From Perkinsus olseni (taxonomy: Eukaryota; Perkinsozoa; Perkinsida), in contig JABANN010000131.1 in NCBI GenBank assembly GCA_013115125.1, positions 1-63,962 of the forward strand: DNA of 63,962 nt, in the 5' to 3' direction. A model generated the notes under the pieces. The model had not been told where the DNA came from and ran no database searches. It saw nothing but the letters and a program-made list of their open reading frames with translations. How positions within the stretch are numbered: the stretch's first letter is position 1; every line of letters begins with the position of its first letter. Both the position numbers and the translations under genes were made by a program. Below are positions 22,884-34,329 of this stretch, piece after piece.

Positions 22884-23700
22884 TGGTTTTTTTGGCATGG
22901 TGGTACAACAGCGCGCTTGGAATCAATAGGTCGTTGGTTCGTTCCCAACCTCAATTCCTCTGCGACTTTCGCCCTCGTGGTTGCCCAGCGCTTCTTCTTC
23001 AGATGCAAGAGAAGCGAGACCTTGATCTCTTCATGCGACTTGCCGAAGCACCATAATCGTTCGCGCCGGCGCGGGCCCTCCTCCGCCACAGCACTATGTA
23101 TACTTATGACGATATATATTCCACTGCGCTTCCCTCGCGTATCTTCTTGTTGTCGTTTACTTTTACTTTTACTATCGTCATTACTGGCTCACATCACAGC
23201 TGAGGACGCTATTACTGGTGGGAGTCTCCTGCCGGTGTTAGCCTCATTAGCTTTTAACCATGCCACTGTTCCAGCCATGGTGATGATGGTGTGAAACTTC
23301 TGTTGTTGAATATGTCCTCATTAGTGGGACCTATTGTGTTTCTGAGATGAAACCATTGTGGGGACCAGCTGGACTGTCTTGATGTGTGGGGTCAAGACAA
23401 AAACACGCCTCTACAAAAAGTCTAGGGCCAAGACTCTTGAAACGAGGTGTTATATACATCAACATGTAGAAGGGATCATCCCTTTTGCCTGCTAGGCTAC
23501 TCTTCGATTTGCGTTGCGCTTTCTAGTAGCGTACAGTTAACAATGTGCTACTAACAATATTTCCGAGGGTTTCCGCGAGGGAGGCGGAGTCCGAAGAAAA
23601 ATCCCCCACTAGGTGGATCGTGCCTGAGTACTCTTCACTAATTAGGCACCCGAACCCCTCTCTTAGAGAGACCTTATCGGCGACAAATTGTCGACGACAA
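22884..23700. other. Intergenic, nothing recognised
   Basis: Open frames are short and unlike known proteins. There is a short hydrophobic Leu/Ser-rich frame near 23,130-23,290, but nothing supports it as a gene. Confidence 0.45.
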
Positions 23701-23759
23701 TGGACTTTCACAATGCATAGTGTGAGAGTACGCAAGAAGCAATCATCGTCGCTTACCGG

Positions 23760-24720
23760 GAGTTATGTTTTGATCCTTCGACGGTACTTCCTGGCAATAT
23801 ACGGGCACCTAACACTACGCGGTGGCAAGTGCCTAGTTTGCAGTGCAAACTTTGCACCTACCTGCCTGGAACCTCGGCGAGCTCATCAGCTTCCGTGGGA
23901 CGCGTGAGTACCCTGTTTTCGCGCTTCTGAAACAGACGGCCCGTCTGAGACGGGTTCGGTTCGGATACAGACAAGGCCCCATACATCTTTCGTGCTGGTC
24001 ACTATGTATTAGACATTGCCACGGATCCCACGAGCTGGCGTCTCTTTCTTCCTGGTGTCTCAACGGTTTTCCCGTAATCATCAGTCTCATATTCGAGCAC
24101 CATCGCTCTCTCCGGCCTTGTTGGAAACGCGTGTCGACTGGAGCGATTTTGGATTGGTCCCCCCGATAATGCTCAGCGAAATAGTGTTCTGCTCTCGCAG
24201 CAAACCCGATGTAGAGCGCTTTTTTCTCTGGATCTGCTCAGGTGGTAGCAGACGGTGTTGGACGTATGCTGTAGACACTAGTGCCACTCGTCTAGTGGGC
24301 CGCACTCCCGTTCCGCACGACGAGTGATCGAGCCCTCGATCGAGATAACACTCTCCAACTTGAGAGTTCGAGCGGCTGGTAAACTCCCGACGGTACAGGA
24401 GCAGGTTGCGGACCCGGTCCGCAACTTGCAGTACCCGCAATAGTGATATCACAGATCTGAGATCAGTGATCTCAGAATCTTCCGCGAACGGTTGTGCTTT
24501 CATTCTGCTCGTATCGATGTAATGGCCCCGCCGCGGCGTCTTTCGGCTCTTGCTTGCGTCGCTGGCATGCAAATCTGCGAGTTCGTATCTTCAAATCAGC
24601 TTCTGTCTATGGTCATTGTCAAGGACTCCTTGTTCGTTCAATCCGTTTTCGGAAGATGGAATCCCTTAAACTCGGTGAAACGGTTATACTAAAAACTCAG
24701 CTGGTAGATCTCAGTGAGAT
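23760..24720 (+). pseudogene. Decayed copy of the unknown gene at 28.1-29.0 kb
   Basis: Long stretches match 28,060-28,900 at roughly 80% by eye, in the same order. Examples are the segments around CCACGGATCCCACGAGCTG, CACCATCGCTCTCT, CGACTGGAGCGATTTTGGAT and GGCATGCAAATCTGCGAGTTCG. The longer frame of the 28-kb copy is broken here into several frames. Small insertions add inverted repeats, such as near 24,450 and 24,720. The family is not recognised. Confidence 0.5.
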
Positions 24721-24735
24721 CTTGGGATCTCAGTG

Positions 24736-24768
24736 ACTTGTCATGCTCGTGGCATGAGCATGACAAGT
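24736..24768. repeat. Perfect hairpin, 13-bp arms
   Basis: ACTTGTCATGCTC pairs with GAGCATGACAAGT around a 7-nt loop. It lies inside the decayed gene copy at a point absent from the 28-kb copy, so it looks inserted or newly formed. Confidence 0.85.
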
Positions 24769-25508
24769 GGAGCCCCAATCCAGAGTGTCCCACTGGGACA
24801 TTCCTGATTTTCACGCCAGGCAACGATCACGCGGACAGCACTAGTAGGGCACTCCAACTGTTTAGCCATTTGATTCCCGCGAACGGCTCGCAAAAACTAC
24901 TGCTTCGTGTTCATAGTGCAGCTGAAGAAACTCGAGGCTCGAGCTGAGCTTCTTCTCTTGAAACCGTGCTGAGACGGGTGTGGCTGCACGACTTGCGGTG
25001 GTTGGCACTCAATTCCTCGTACCCAGAACGGACCCTAGCCGCCGGACGTCTCAGACGGCTACAGACGGATGCTGATGGGTAACACCTTGTGGTTTTTAAG
25101 AACCGATGAGTACCAGAATTGATGAAGTCCCATTCACAAAATGCCCCGTGTTGTGTGGGTGTCTTTGTGTCGACGGTCTCGCCAGTCGCGAGAAGAGTGA
25201 TCGAGGATGCTACCTTCTCTTGGGACGGAAACAGAATTGTACATGTCGGACTCTGTTTCCATCCGCTACCTGCAATCGAGGCAACTGAGAACTCAAAACC
25301 AAATCGATAGCGGCTGTGGGTAGCTATTATCGGATAGCTGTCGAAGAATTGTGATTGGCGGTAAAAAAGGTAAAAAGTAGTAAAGGCTACACTGGGAAAA
25401 CTGTGAAGGAATAAGTTTCAGAAAATCTAAGCAATGTTTCGTCCATCACAGGCGACTACTCGAACAACTGAACCACGTAGGTAAGGCTACGTCGGCTTAC
25501 AGTATTTC

Positions 25509-26423
25509 TTACGAGTAGAAATCAGAATCGTTCGAAGCTTGTTTATAAAGACGATTGTAGGGATACCGAACGCCTAATGTGTACATCATATCGGAAGAGA
25601 GAAAACCGGCGGTAAAAAACTCTTCCTTGAAAACAGTAGAGCCTCGCCAGACAGGACAAGCTTGCATAAAACTGTCGATGAGGTCCTGCGGTGTATGAGA
25701 CGGCCCACGTACGAGCTTGTAGAGTTTACCAGGCCCCTCCCTCACCAGGCGCAACGCCATCACTTCACTGTGGTTCCTACGATAATGACGGACTGGTTCG
25801 CAGCCAAGCATCGCATAGATGTATCCATCCGGGAAGACGAGATACTTAATCTTGAGGTCAACGCCTGGTGAAGTATAGTCGGTCACATAGTTCCCCGCGG
25901 TCAATGGCAGCCACTGTCGCTCAAGAACAATACTTTTACCGCCCAGCTCAGCCCCCACATTCGCCTGCTCGTTGATAGCAATCAACTGCAGATCGGTGTT
26001 TTTGATGTCAAGGTGGGGGCATTTATGTCGAAGATCGTCAAGCTTGGCCCGATGATGCCGGTCTCCGTCCCAATAATTGACGATGGTTTCTTCGAAAAGG
26101 TCGTCAGGCTTTACACGTGCTGGGAACCAACCATCTTCATATTTTTCCGGTAGACCACAGTCTACCGCGAGCATACACCAACCGTACTTAGTGACATTCA
26201 AGATCACTCTCAGCTTGCTGTCATCCGGCCCCACAGACTCGTAGATGAAGTCTCCGTAGTCCTTCCGGACCCGACTGCGGTAATCCTCGGGTGGCGGCGG
26301 AGTGGGCATGAGCGTCGTCCCGGGAGGTGTACTGCTAGGTGAAGCATGCTTCGCCTTGGTCTTCCCGCCACCATGGGCCAGGCAGAAGGTAGAGAAGAGA
26401 ACGAGGACGGAGCGAAGGGACAT
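25509..26423 (-). CDS. Secreted protein, unknown family
   Basis: An uninterrupted frame of 304 codons. It starts MSLRSVLVLFSTFCLAHG, a good signal peptide, then a Thr/Pro-rich linker (TPPGTTLMPTPPPP), then a globular part of about 250 residues with several cysteines and many Tyr/Trp (for example YGWCMLAVDCGLPEKYEDGW). It ends YKQASNDSDFYS. I do not recognise the family. Lineage-specific secreted proteins are common in parasitic alveolates, so a role at the host interface is possible but pure inference. No intron is needed, and the long frame with an amino-acid-like composition supports a real gene. Confidence 0.6.
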   Translation of the reverse strand: MSLRSVLVLFSTFCLAHGGGKTKAKHASPSSTPPGTTLMPTPPPPEDYRSRVRKDYGDFIYESVGPDDSKLRVILNVTKYGWCMLAVDCGLPEKYEDGWFPARVKPDDLFEETIVNYWDGDRHHRAKLDDLRHKCPHLDIKNTDLQLIAINEQANVGAELGGKSIVLERQWLPLTAGNYVTDYTSPGVDLKIKYLVFPDGYIYAMLGCEPVRHYRRNHSEVMALRLVREGPGKLYKLVRGPSHTPQDLIDSFMQACPVWRGSTVFKEEFFTAGFLSSDMMYTLGVRYPYNRLYKQASNDSDFYS

Positions 26424-26617
26424 TCTACAGGGAACCGATCTACATTAAAAAGGATAATGCACGAGGCCATCGTAACGAGGGGATTAATGCAGCTATGGGA
26501 ATCGCTGAGAGCTCCTCTGTCGCTGGAATCGCTACCGCTAGGAATCACTGACGATAACAGCGCGCGTCGACGAAAAAGACACACACGACCCCCGGCGTCG
26601 GAAGAGGAATAAGAATC

Positions 26618-26673
26618 CCTGGTGACGCCCAGGGCAGTCTCCTGGTGACGCCCAGGGCAGTCTCCTGGTGACG
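26618..26673. repeat. Short tandem repeat, 23-bp unit, about 2.4 copies
   Basis: The unit starts CCTGGTGACGCCCAGGGCAG. Two full identical copies (26618-26640 and 26641-26663) are followed by ten bases of a third. Confidence 0.9.
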
Positions 26674-28060
26674 AGGAAATCGATCGTGACACCGATGAAC
26701 AGTCTACTGATCGTCCGAATATTTGTCATCGGAAGGATTCGTGTTATTTATCAAATGACTGGTGGAGAGCACCACTCGGCCATCTCTCGGCAATAGGGGG
26801 TTTCCGTAGATCGTCCATCTGTATGACGATGGTATACGGCGGAAATCGGCGTGTGACGTCGAGAACAATGGCGCGTCTCCACGGTGACCCGAGGGCCAGC
26901 TGCAGCACAGTCGACGCGCCGGCTCCGGCACACAGTTCAACTGCGACACTTAGGATGCCACAGTGAAGTGAGGTGACGATAATACCCCTCCAAAGCATGG
27001 CTGTGTCTCCGCCGGAGACTCTCCGGTGTCGTCCGGAGGCGGACGTCTGTAACTCTCCGGCCCCAACGGAGAGCAAGCGAACAGCTGAGCTTGGAGTAGT
27101 TGCTTTCTCTGCCTTCACTCAAATCACCCGCCAACTCTACCTAGCTGCGTTAATAAACGAGATTGAAGGCAAGAAAATTACAATTGGGCCGGGGAAATTT
27201 TTTCTTCTCGTGAATTTCTCGCGAACCCCGGTAAGTATTTCCAGTTCACCCGTATCGGTTGAAAGAGCAACAAATTTCCAATATAGTGATGCTCTCGGCT
27301 TACACTTACTCGGCAGATAACCTTTCCGAATTTTCTCTGGACAATTTTCTTTGACATGACTGTAAGAAACACATGCTCGAAAAGACACCGAAAGGCTAGA
27401 CGTGACGAACTAGCCCTGAGCCTCGTTGAGAAATAGACGATACCCAAGTACCCATGGTACTACATAATGCCGCTCGGGTGCATCCAGCGTACGAAGGGCC
27501 GTACGCCGTCAAGGCGATCAACATCAGTTATGTCTCCAGTGTATAACTCTGCAGGTCGCGAGCAAGGCATGGACAATGTAGATGCGACGACCACTACGCG
27601 TGCGGAGACGGGGACGAGCCGGGACCCCTAAATATTGACCGCGCGCCACAGTGATCGATTCGAAAAGATGTGATAACTGCGCGCGGCGGCGGTGCTTTAC
27701 CAGAGGCGTAGGTAGTTTCCCAGTTGGCGTAAGTAACCGCTGCGTGTAGTGACTGGGATCACTCTCAACTCTCCCTGAGATCTTGGAACGAACCATTCAC
27801 CGCGCGACCGCGCAACCTTTGGAAAGCCGCGCAATCCCCGGCAGTAAGCATAGACTTGAGCTGAGTAGAGTGATGTCAGGTGAAGTTCCGTGTCAGGCCT
27901 GCGTCAGCTTTTCTAAACTAAATGGGAGAGTCAGTACTTCTCGAGCGTTTATCGACTGTTCTACCCTACCTGAATAGGCGCTCGAACCTCTTTCTCGGCG
28001 ACAATGGGCTTTTGCAATTCATGATATGGAAATATGCAGCACCAATCTGCGTTGGTTACC
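26674..28060. other. No gene confidently seen
   Basis: Antiparallel open frames of 80-125 codons overlap at 26,740-27,320, and neither resembles a protein. The DNA near 27,000-27,060 has self-complementary CTCCGG/CCGGAG runs. There is nothing else to report. Confidence 0.4.
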
Positions 28061-28121
28061 ACCGGGAGTTATGCTCTTATCCTCTGACTCTACTTCCTGG
28101 CAATATAGGGGCGCCTGACAC

Positions 28122-29039
28122 TTGCCACCTAGCTCCGTGCCACGGAGTCCGTGGGCGCGTGGCGAGATCATCGGCTTCCGTGGCACTCGCGAGTACTCTG
28201 TTCTTACGCTCAGCTGTCGAAACGGACGAGTTCGGGTCGATCAAGGGCCCCCATACATCTTTCATGCTGGTCATTATGTATTAGATATTGCCACGGATCC
28301 CACGAGCTGCCGGATCTTTCTCCTTGGTGTCTCCTACAATGGTTTTCCTTTAATCGTCAGTCTCGTTTTCGACCACCATCGCTCTCTACGACCTTGTTTC
28401 GAAACGCGTGTTGACTGGAGCGATTTTGGATTTGCCCCGATAGTGCTCTGCAAAATGATATTCTGCTTTTGCAGCCATCCTGATACAGAGCGCTTGTATC
28501 TGAGGAGCTGCTCAGCGGATAGTAGACGGTGGTGGGTGTATGCTGTAGATACTAGCCGGCCGCACTCTCGTTCCGCACGACGCGTCGTTGAAACCTCTAG
28601 GAAGATCACAGCTTTGGCCTGCAACTTGAGAACTGGTCATCTCCCGACGGTACAAGAGCAGGTTGCGGTACTAGTTCGCAATGGTGATAACACTGATCTC
28701 AGAATCTTCTACGATGGACTGTGCGTCCATTCAGCTCGTATTGATGTAATGACCCCACCGCGATGCCTTACGACTCTTGCTTGCCTCTCTGGCATGCAAA
28801 TCTGCGAGTTCGCAGCTTCTGTCAATGGCCCCTGTACGTTCAATCTGTCTTTCGTTGAATTTGGTGAAACAGTTCTACTAAAAACTCTCGCTGATTTACA
28901 TTGGCATTGCAATGTGGTACCCTACTCAATTAGTCGTAGTTCTCAGCGAAATACGGTCGATGGAACGGTTGTCTGGTTCATCAACACTCACCGATCCCGT
29001 GACACGTGTCTGATCGTGTGTGAGAGCGTATTTAATTAG
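28122..29039 (+). CDS. Unknown protein, longer copy of a duplicated family
   Basis: A frame of 305 codons with segments FRGTREYSVLTLS, FHAGHYVLDIATD, VSYNGFPLIVSLVFDHHR, TRVDWSDFGFAPIV and a C-terminal TVVWFINTHRSRDTCLIV. Its near relative at 23.8-24.7 kb is broken. The family is not recognised and contains no mobile-element protein motif that I can see. Similarity to the other copy begins before the first ATG (from about 28,060), so the true start or an upstream exon may be missing. Whether it is expressed is unknown. Confidence 0.4.
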   Translation: MPPSSVPRSPWARGEIIGFRGTREYSVLTLSCRNGRVRVDQGPPYIFHAGHYVLDIATDPTSCRIFLLGVSYNGFPLIVSLVFDHHRSLRPCFETRVDWSDFGFAPIVLCKMIFCFCSHPDTERLYLRSCSADSRRWWVYAVDTSRPHSRSARRVVETSRKITALACNLRTGHLPTVQEQVAVLVRNGDNTDLRIFYDGLCVHSARIDVMTPPRCLTTLACLSGMQICEFAASVNGPCTFNLSFVEFGETVLLKTLADLHWHCNVVPYSISRSSQRNTVDGTVVWFINTHRSRDTCLIVCESVFN

Positions 29040-29386
29040 CTGTAAGTTCATCGAATCCGTTGTATTTTTCTAAGACGTTATGATGTCCTCATGTGGCATG
29101 ATACTCGTCATATGTTGTCTCAAGAGGGTTGGGACTAATCTCAAGCGTTGAGTTCCTCTCAAATCGAAACGCTTTGGAAGCATAAAAAGTTTCGTACTGA
29201 CGTCCCCTCCGTTCTCCGCGCTCAGGCTAAGATTCCCATGCCACCCCGAATCCCGGCTCCCCACAACCCCCGTAAGCAGTTGGACCGTCCAACTTGGACG
29301 TACTACATCCGATGTAACCGTGGCAGAGCTCAGTAGCCGAACAACATGAAGGAAGGCTGTATGTTGGTCAAGCGTAAGCAGCAGTG

Positions 29387-29431
29387 CTGATTCAGCACAT
29401 TTAATAACTTATTAAATGTGCTGAATCAGCA
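29387..29431. repeat. Perfect inverted repeat, 22-bp arms
   Basis: Arms 29387-29408 and 29410-29431 are exact reverse complements, separated by one base. The left arm starts GCTGATTCAGCACATTTAAT. Confidence 0.95.
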
Positions 29432-29459
29432 AAAAACCCAAGCAAGTACATGTGCTTTA

Positions 29460-29490
29460 AGGTTTCCCCCTCTCAAAGAGGGGGAAACCT
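29460..29490. repeat. Perfect inverted repeat, 14-bp arms
   Basis: AGGTTTCCCCCTCT and AGAGGGGGAAACCT flank a 3-nt loop. It begins only 29 bp after the preceding perfect hairpin. Confidence 0.95.
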
Positions 29491-29589
29491 CAATGAGATT
29501 CCGGCAGCTTGAGACGGCATGCAGGAATAGGAGTTGGGTGCTACTATCCTCGTTGTAGGTTTGTCTTGTTTGATAAAATCATTGATCGT

Positions 29590-32500
29590 TTAATGCCCAA
29601 CATCCCTGCTGGTATTGATAATTTCAATTACTCAGCCTGTTTTAGCATCGCGGCAGCACAAGGACTGCGCTCCCTAGCGCCTTTCGAGAAGAGAATCGTA
29701 ATAAGGGCAATGGAGGAGGGGTCCCTCCCGTAGAACAACACGAAGTCTCGAGTTTCGGGCGCAAATCTCCCGTTAGTAGTAGATTCCGTGTCGACCCTCT
29801 CCTGACAACAAGGGAAGAGGGCCGAGGACAAACGCATTCACAACAGGCTGCTGTCAATCCTCCTGTCCTCGGCTCTAGCGGGGTTTAGTATCAACGCGAT
29901 AAGTGATGTGTCGTCAGGGCCTTGTTGACAAGGCATTGGCGATGGGTGACTGAGGTGTTTTCGTCGATTTGGAAATGACATTTCCATTTTGGATTTCATT
30001 TTTTCGGCTTGATGGGTGATATTGATAACCAGATATGAGGCGGGCTTCCTTCCAGGCTACGTGTGGCAGTTCTCGAATGAACCAGGACTGCTTTCAAGCC
30101 CAAATTGTTCTAACTGTGATAACGGTTTTTGGCGAAAAATCGGGTGCTGAGCGATTAACTTAGCGGTATCTTATAGCCTCTGCGTATGTTGTTCTTGATG
30201 GACGCGAGAAGGACCTGCAGGACACGTCACCGTAATCGATCAGGAGTCGCGGCTTCACGTGCTGCCCTACCTCGCCACATATATGCAATCTCAATGAGAT
30301 TGCATATATGTGACGATATATGAGATTATCTCATCAGGACCCGTCTGCCGATGCGCGATGCTACTACTACTGATAACAGTTTTAATATAGGTTTTCCTAA
30401 AACCCGATTTCGATTTTTTCAGTACTATACTAGGAAAACCGCTCGTTTGGGGTATAAAGTCACTATGCAGCGCCATATCGTGATCTCTGAGTGTTGATTT
30501 GGCCTGCGCTCTTCCCCGGCACTTCGCCGCTGGGTAGGCCCGTCCGGATCCAGGGGTTGTATTATCAGGTTGATGGTGATGATAACAATGCTCCCGAGCC
30601 CAGCGGCGGTCTGGCCTCGACCTTGCAGACACTGTTTGAGCAAATGGCGGACGGGTCTAAAGGGCCTGCGGACATTAGATGCTTCTTTGAGCAGTGCAAG
30701 AAGGTCTGCCCGGAGCTCATGCGGGAGCCCTATCGTCAGCACGATTCTCAAGTAATAGGGGATGCTGAGTGCTGGCCTTCTCTGTAATTACGTGATGGGA
30801 ATTCAGGATTGTGGTAGGAGGACGTAACCTGCGTCAAATAGTTCGATATGTAGCCCCGCAGATTGATAATCTAGCGTTATGGTTGTTGGCAGAAGCTTCA
30901 TGACGTCACGAAGCCGTATCATTGACATCCTCGTCTATCGTCGATAGAAAACAAACGATCGTACTGAGTTTGTCTTGAATGGTTTTCAGTGGAGACGGCA
31001 TCACGCACGTCTGACGTGATAGGTGATAGATGTACTTTTTGAATGGTCGAACAATAGCACGTTGCTTATAGGGTATAAACTCTGTTGTAACAGTGGAGCT
31101 GCTAGATGTCGGTTGTCTCGAGCTCGTCTTCTTTGGGCGCGGCATAGCCCATTGAGCCCTACTGTCGCCTCGGCCGTCTCCGGTTGTTGCCAAAGGTTTC
31201 ATCCTGTTCAAATATCGCAACACCACCGCTTAGTATACGCTAGAGGCATACCCGGGCGGGTATGCCGGGTATGCATACCCGCCTTCAGGTCAGGGTGGGT
31301 ATGATGATCCGTGCGGGATTTGGTCATCCGGGGCTCGGGCGGGAGCAGAGGTTGCGCCCCGTAAAGTGAAAATTATTTCGCTTCAGCTTCGCTCCGCCCT
31401 CAGGTCCTTTTAGAGGCTGTTTTGGATGGTCTACCGTCGGAAACGCGGAAAATGTTTCAATTCAAATTAAGGGATTCTATCTTATGTAGGTTTTAAGACC
31501 TTCCAACGTTTTAACGCGGGTTAAAACGGTAGTACTCAGGTGATAACTGTAATTACGTCAATCGTGTCAATACGACTGATCACATGCTACGCCTAAAAAT
31601 CGGCGCCCACCCTCACCCCGGCGAGCCAGTACTGGTGGAACTCCATCGAGAAGACGTCAGTGAGAAGTGGGGCATTCAATGGGATGAGGAGGCGTACAGA
31701 GGACGACGGGAATTGGTAGGTCACTGCGGCTGTGGTTTTCTTGCACGGGGGACAGGCACTTTATAATGAGCGTTTATGATCGGTTTCATCATCTGTGAGA
31801 TTTTGTAGAACCGTTTTCCAACGGCGCACATTTTGGGTGGTGCTCATTCGCCTCTACGCCAGAATTGCGTAGCCTGATGGCTACGACCGGCATGCTCAGC
31901 TGTGCGTTGTGAGACTCTGGTGGATCGTATCTATTGTGGTCCTCGCTATACTTTAGCGGGGGTTGTGTCACTAGTATTCGAGAAGCAGGAATGCGCAGGA
32001 TTATCGCGCGCCACCAAATTATGTTCACAGGTAATTCGGTCTGTGTCGGCGGGTTCGAAGGCTGCCCTGCAGCTGTCCGGTCATATCGGATGGAAGTGCG
32101 TTCGAGTGAACGACAGCACTTCTCGGATAGACATGCGGCAAGAGATGTGCCAAAGACGGAGTGTCGAGATGGCCCTGCTACCGCCAGAGAGCATCGCGAG
32201 CAGCTCATCCGACTTGGACTGGCTCGTCAAGGCAACATACTGTCCTCGTAATAATAATCGTTTGGGTGAATTATTCCGTTGGGGCGTGTGAACTGCTCCC
32301 CGCTGCGTATAAGTGCTGCTTAGAAAAGTCCGTCTTTTACTCGTCACTCGCCACGAAATTTAACGGAAACTCGAAAATTTCAGATCGTCAATTTTTCAGT
32401 CACCACGGCGGTATGAACAATAGTCGAGAAACCGTCGATGTTAGATTTATCGATCGATTCCCTTCTATCCGTTTTACTGAGAAAAAATTGTTTCAGAAAA

Positions 32501-33421
32501 ATATTTTCGGTTAGTCGGAACTGTTTGCTTTTCAGAATTGAATCGGGAGGTCATATCCGACTACCACTGTGACGAGTGCAAGGCCGACACCTCATGTGAG
32601 GATGGGAATTTCGTGACGCGTGACGTTATTTGGTTCGGAACAGGTACGCGTACAACTGAGATCGTATCCTCGATGCCTTCTTGTTTAATCGTTCATATAT
32701 GGAGGGACATGTACTTCACTGGCATCAAAGATACCACTTACGTATCTTTCGATCGGTGAGTTCTTCGCGCTGCGTGCAATCAGCGTATCTTTTGCCTCGT
32801 CTGGCACCATCCTTTGCTTCTGTAAGATCCGCTGTAGATCATAGGACGTCGAAAAAGCTGCTCTGAATGGTCGTGTTTTTCGAAATTTCGTACTTACCGC
32901 GTTACGTGTCCGAGTGTGCGTGCGAATTCGTAGAATTCCCGTCCAGCACAAAGGCCTCGGTAAAGTACGTTCTTGCAGCGAACAAAATGATTTCCAAAGA
33001 GAATTCCAGCTCTAGAAAATCTCCCACAACGATGTTTCCGAGCAGAAGTGGAGGGGACAGGCCGACACTGAACCATCGTTAAAGAAATAACTCAGCAGCG
33101 CGATCGGCTTCGCTCCGCCAGGTACTTGAACACTTTCGAGACACCGGATGGACGACAGCGGTATCGTCTAACAGGAGTAGTGGAGCACTTGGGTTACAGC
33201 CTCAACAGCGGTCACTATGTGGCCTACGTTGCTCGGGATGATGAGGAAGGCCCTGACGGTCATGAGCAATGGTGCGTTCTTACCACTCCATGCCCTCATC
33301 GTAGCCTTCCCTCGCATCTCCCTCCAGGTACTTCTTTAGTGATTCCGTGGTAGAACCGATCTCGTATGAGGAGGTGGCCACGAAGAACGCTTATATGCTC
33401 TTCTACGTCCGGATGGACTGA
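29590..33421 (+). CDS. Ubiquitin-specific protease with PDZ-like insert (partial model)
   Basis: Exon-sized coding blocks appear in USP order on one strand: a Cys-box-like GIDNFNYSACFSIAAAQGL near 29,620; an exon 30554-30751 ending CPELMREPYRQHDSQ (the USP QQDSQE box); WGIQWDEEAYRGRREL near 31,670 and SAGSKAALQLSGHIGWKCVR near 32,050, which read like the two halves of a PDZ domain; DYHCDECKAD near 32,560; then YRLTGVVEHLGYSLNSGHYV and the last exon YFFSDSVVEPISYEEVATKN. The intron at 33272-33327 joins EQW to YFFSD. The catalytic His box is clear. The middle exons, the start, and whether all belong to one gene are unproven; the pairing of the Cys box with the rest is inference. Confidence 0.55.
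30276..30312. repeat. Perfect inverted repeat, 18-bp arms
   Basis: CACATATATGCAATCTCA and its exact reverse complement are separated by one base. It may lie in an intron of the USP gene. Confidence 0.95.
31255..31283. repeat. Inverted repeat, 11-bp arms
   Basis: GGCGGGTATGC pairs with GCATACCCGCC around a 7-nt spacer, inside a GC-rich stretch built from GGGTATGC-like units. Confidence 0.85.
33107..33118 (+). repeat. GCTTCGCTCCGC motif (one of nine exact copies)
   Basis: This copy sits 3 bp before the acceptor AG at 33120-33121, ahead of the USP His-box exon. Exact copies on either strand start at 21252, 31386, 33107, 33934, 48690, 54525, 56392, 57214 and 58854. Eleven-of-twelve matches are near 13039 and 20417. 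Several are inside introns. Confidence 0.85.
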
Positions 33422-33743
33422 CCTGATCTGCGATCAATAGCGCTCGCCCTGATGATCGATTTAGGAGTATCATAGTCTCTTCGTCTTCGTTATGCCACAG
33501 AACTTCGTTCCATATTTCATACCATTGTTGTCGTTTCTTGTATAAACTACGGGAGTCGCAGCAGCGGCGGCGGGCCCGGTCGATCTCGGGCTCAGTCACG
33601 CCGTCCGACCAGCCATCACGGCGACTGCGCTCCGTTCCTCGCACTGTACGTGTAAAATACTTCTAGTCCAGGCGGGTGTTGAATTAGAAGGGGTAGAGGA
33701 GAGGCGGGCCGGTTGGGTGGTTGAGAGTAGTTGATGGTGTGGT

Positions 33744-34313
33744 ATGGCTAAAACACTGCCGTTTGAGTGTGCCCTCATATCTTGGTTGTTTTCTGATCGC
33801 CCTATTGACGATCGATTGAGGAGGATTCTACAACGGGTTGCATCAAGGTGGACAACCGAAGAGCTCGACAGGAACCTGGCGGCCTGCGCTGACGACGATG
33901 ATCTTCTCAGCGTTTGTGGGAGTGCAAAACGCAGCGGAGCGAAGCTGCCATGGTGCCACGCAGTCCTCCTTCTCCGTCGTCTGGGTGGCAGTCTTGGAGA
34001 GGCTTGCCCCTCTTGGGAGGAGTGCCTGCTGGCGGCGACGCTGCGGTCAACAGCGGAGCGCCTCTACCGCAGCATGCTGGCTGGTGGTACCCCGGTGGAG
34101 GTGGTCATTGATGCCACTACTAAAGTCCTGTGCTGCTTGTACGTGGAGAAGCAGTATCGGGGAGAGGGCACTGTCAAGGCTTCCCTCGCTACGTGTGAGG
34201 CCGGGAGGGTGTCCGACTGCTGCTGTTGCTGTTGGGAAGTCCTCGTTCTTGTTCGTCGAAGGGGTAGAGATCAGAGGGTGAGACAGGTTGACCTTCATGA
34301 GCACCTTCCATGA
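33744..34313 (+). CDS. Unknown protein
   Basis: A frame of 189 codons beginning MAKTLPFECALISWLF, helical and Leu/Arg-rich at first, ending in a Cys run and a basic tail. A GCGGAGCGAAGC motif at 33934-33945 lies inside the frame, where it would encode SGAK. It may instead mark an unspotted intron, as such motifs do elsewhere here. Downstream, an unassigned frame near 34,790-34,920 (VEELGSITLEVHRRLPAG) looks protein-like and could be a later exon. No family is recognised. Confidence 0.35.
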   Translation: MAKTLPFECALISWLFSDRPIDDRLRRILQRVASRWTTEELDRNLAACADDDDLLSVCGSAKRSGAKLPWCHAVLLLRRLGGSLGEACPSWEECLLAATLRSTAERLYRSMLAGGTPVEVVIDATTKVLCCLYVEKQYRGEGTVKASLATCEAGRVSDCCCCCWEVLVLVRRRGRDQRVRQVDLHEHLP

Positions 34314-34329
34314 AGGCTTATCGATCGAT

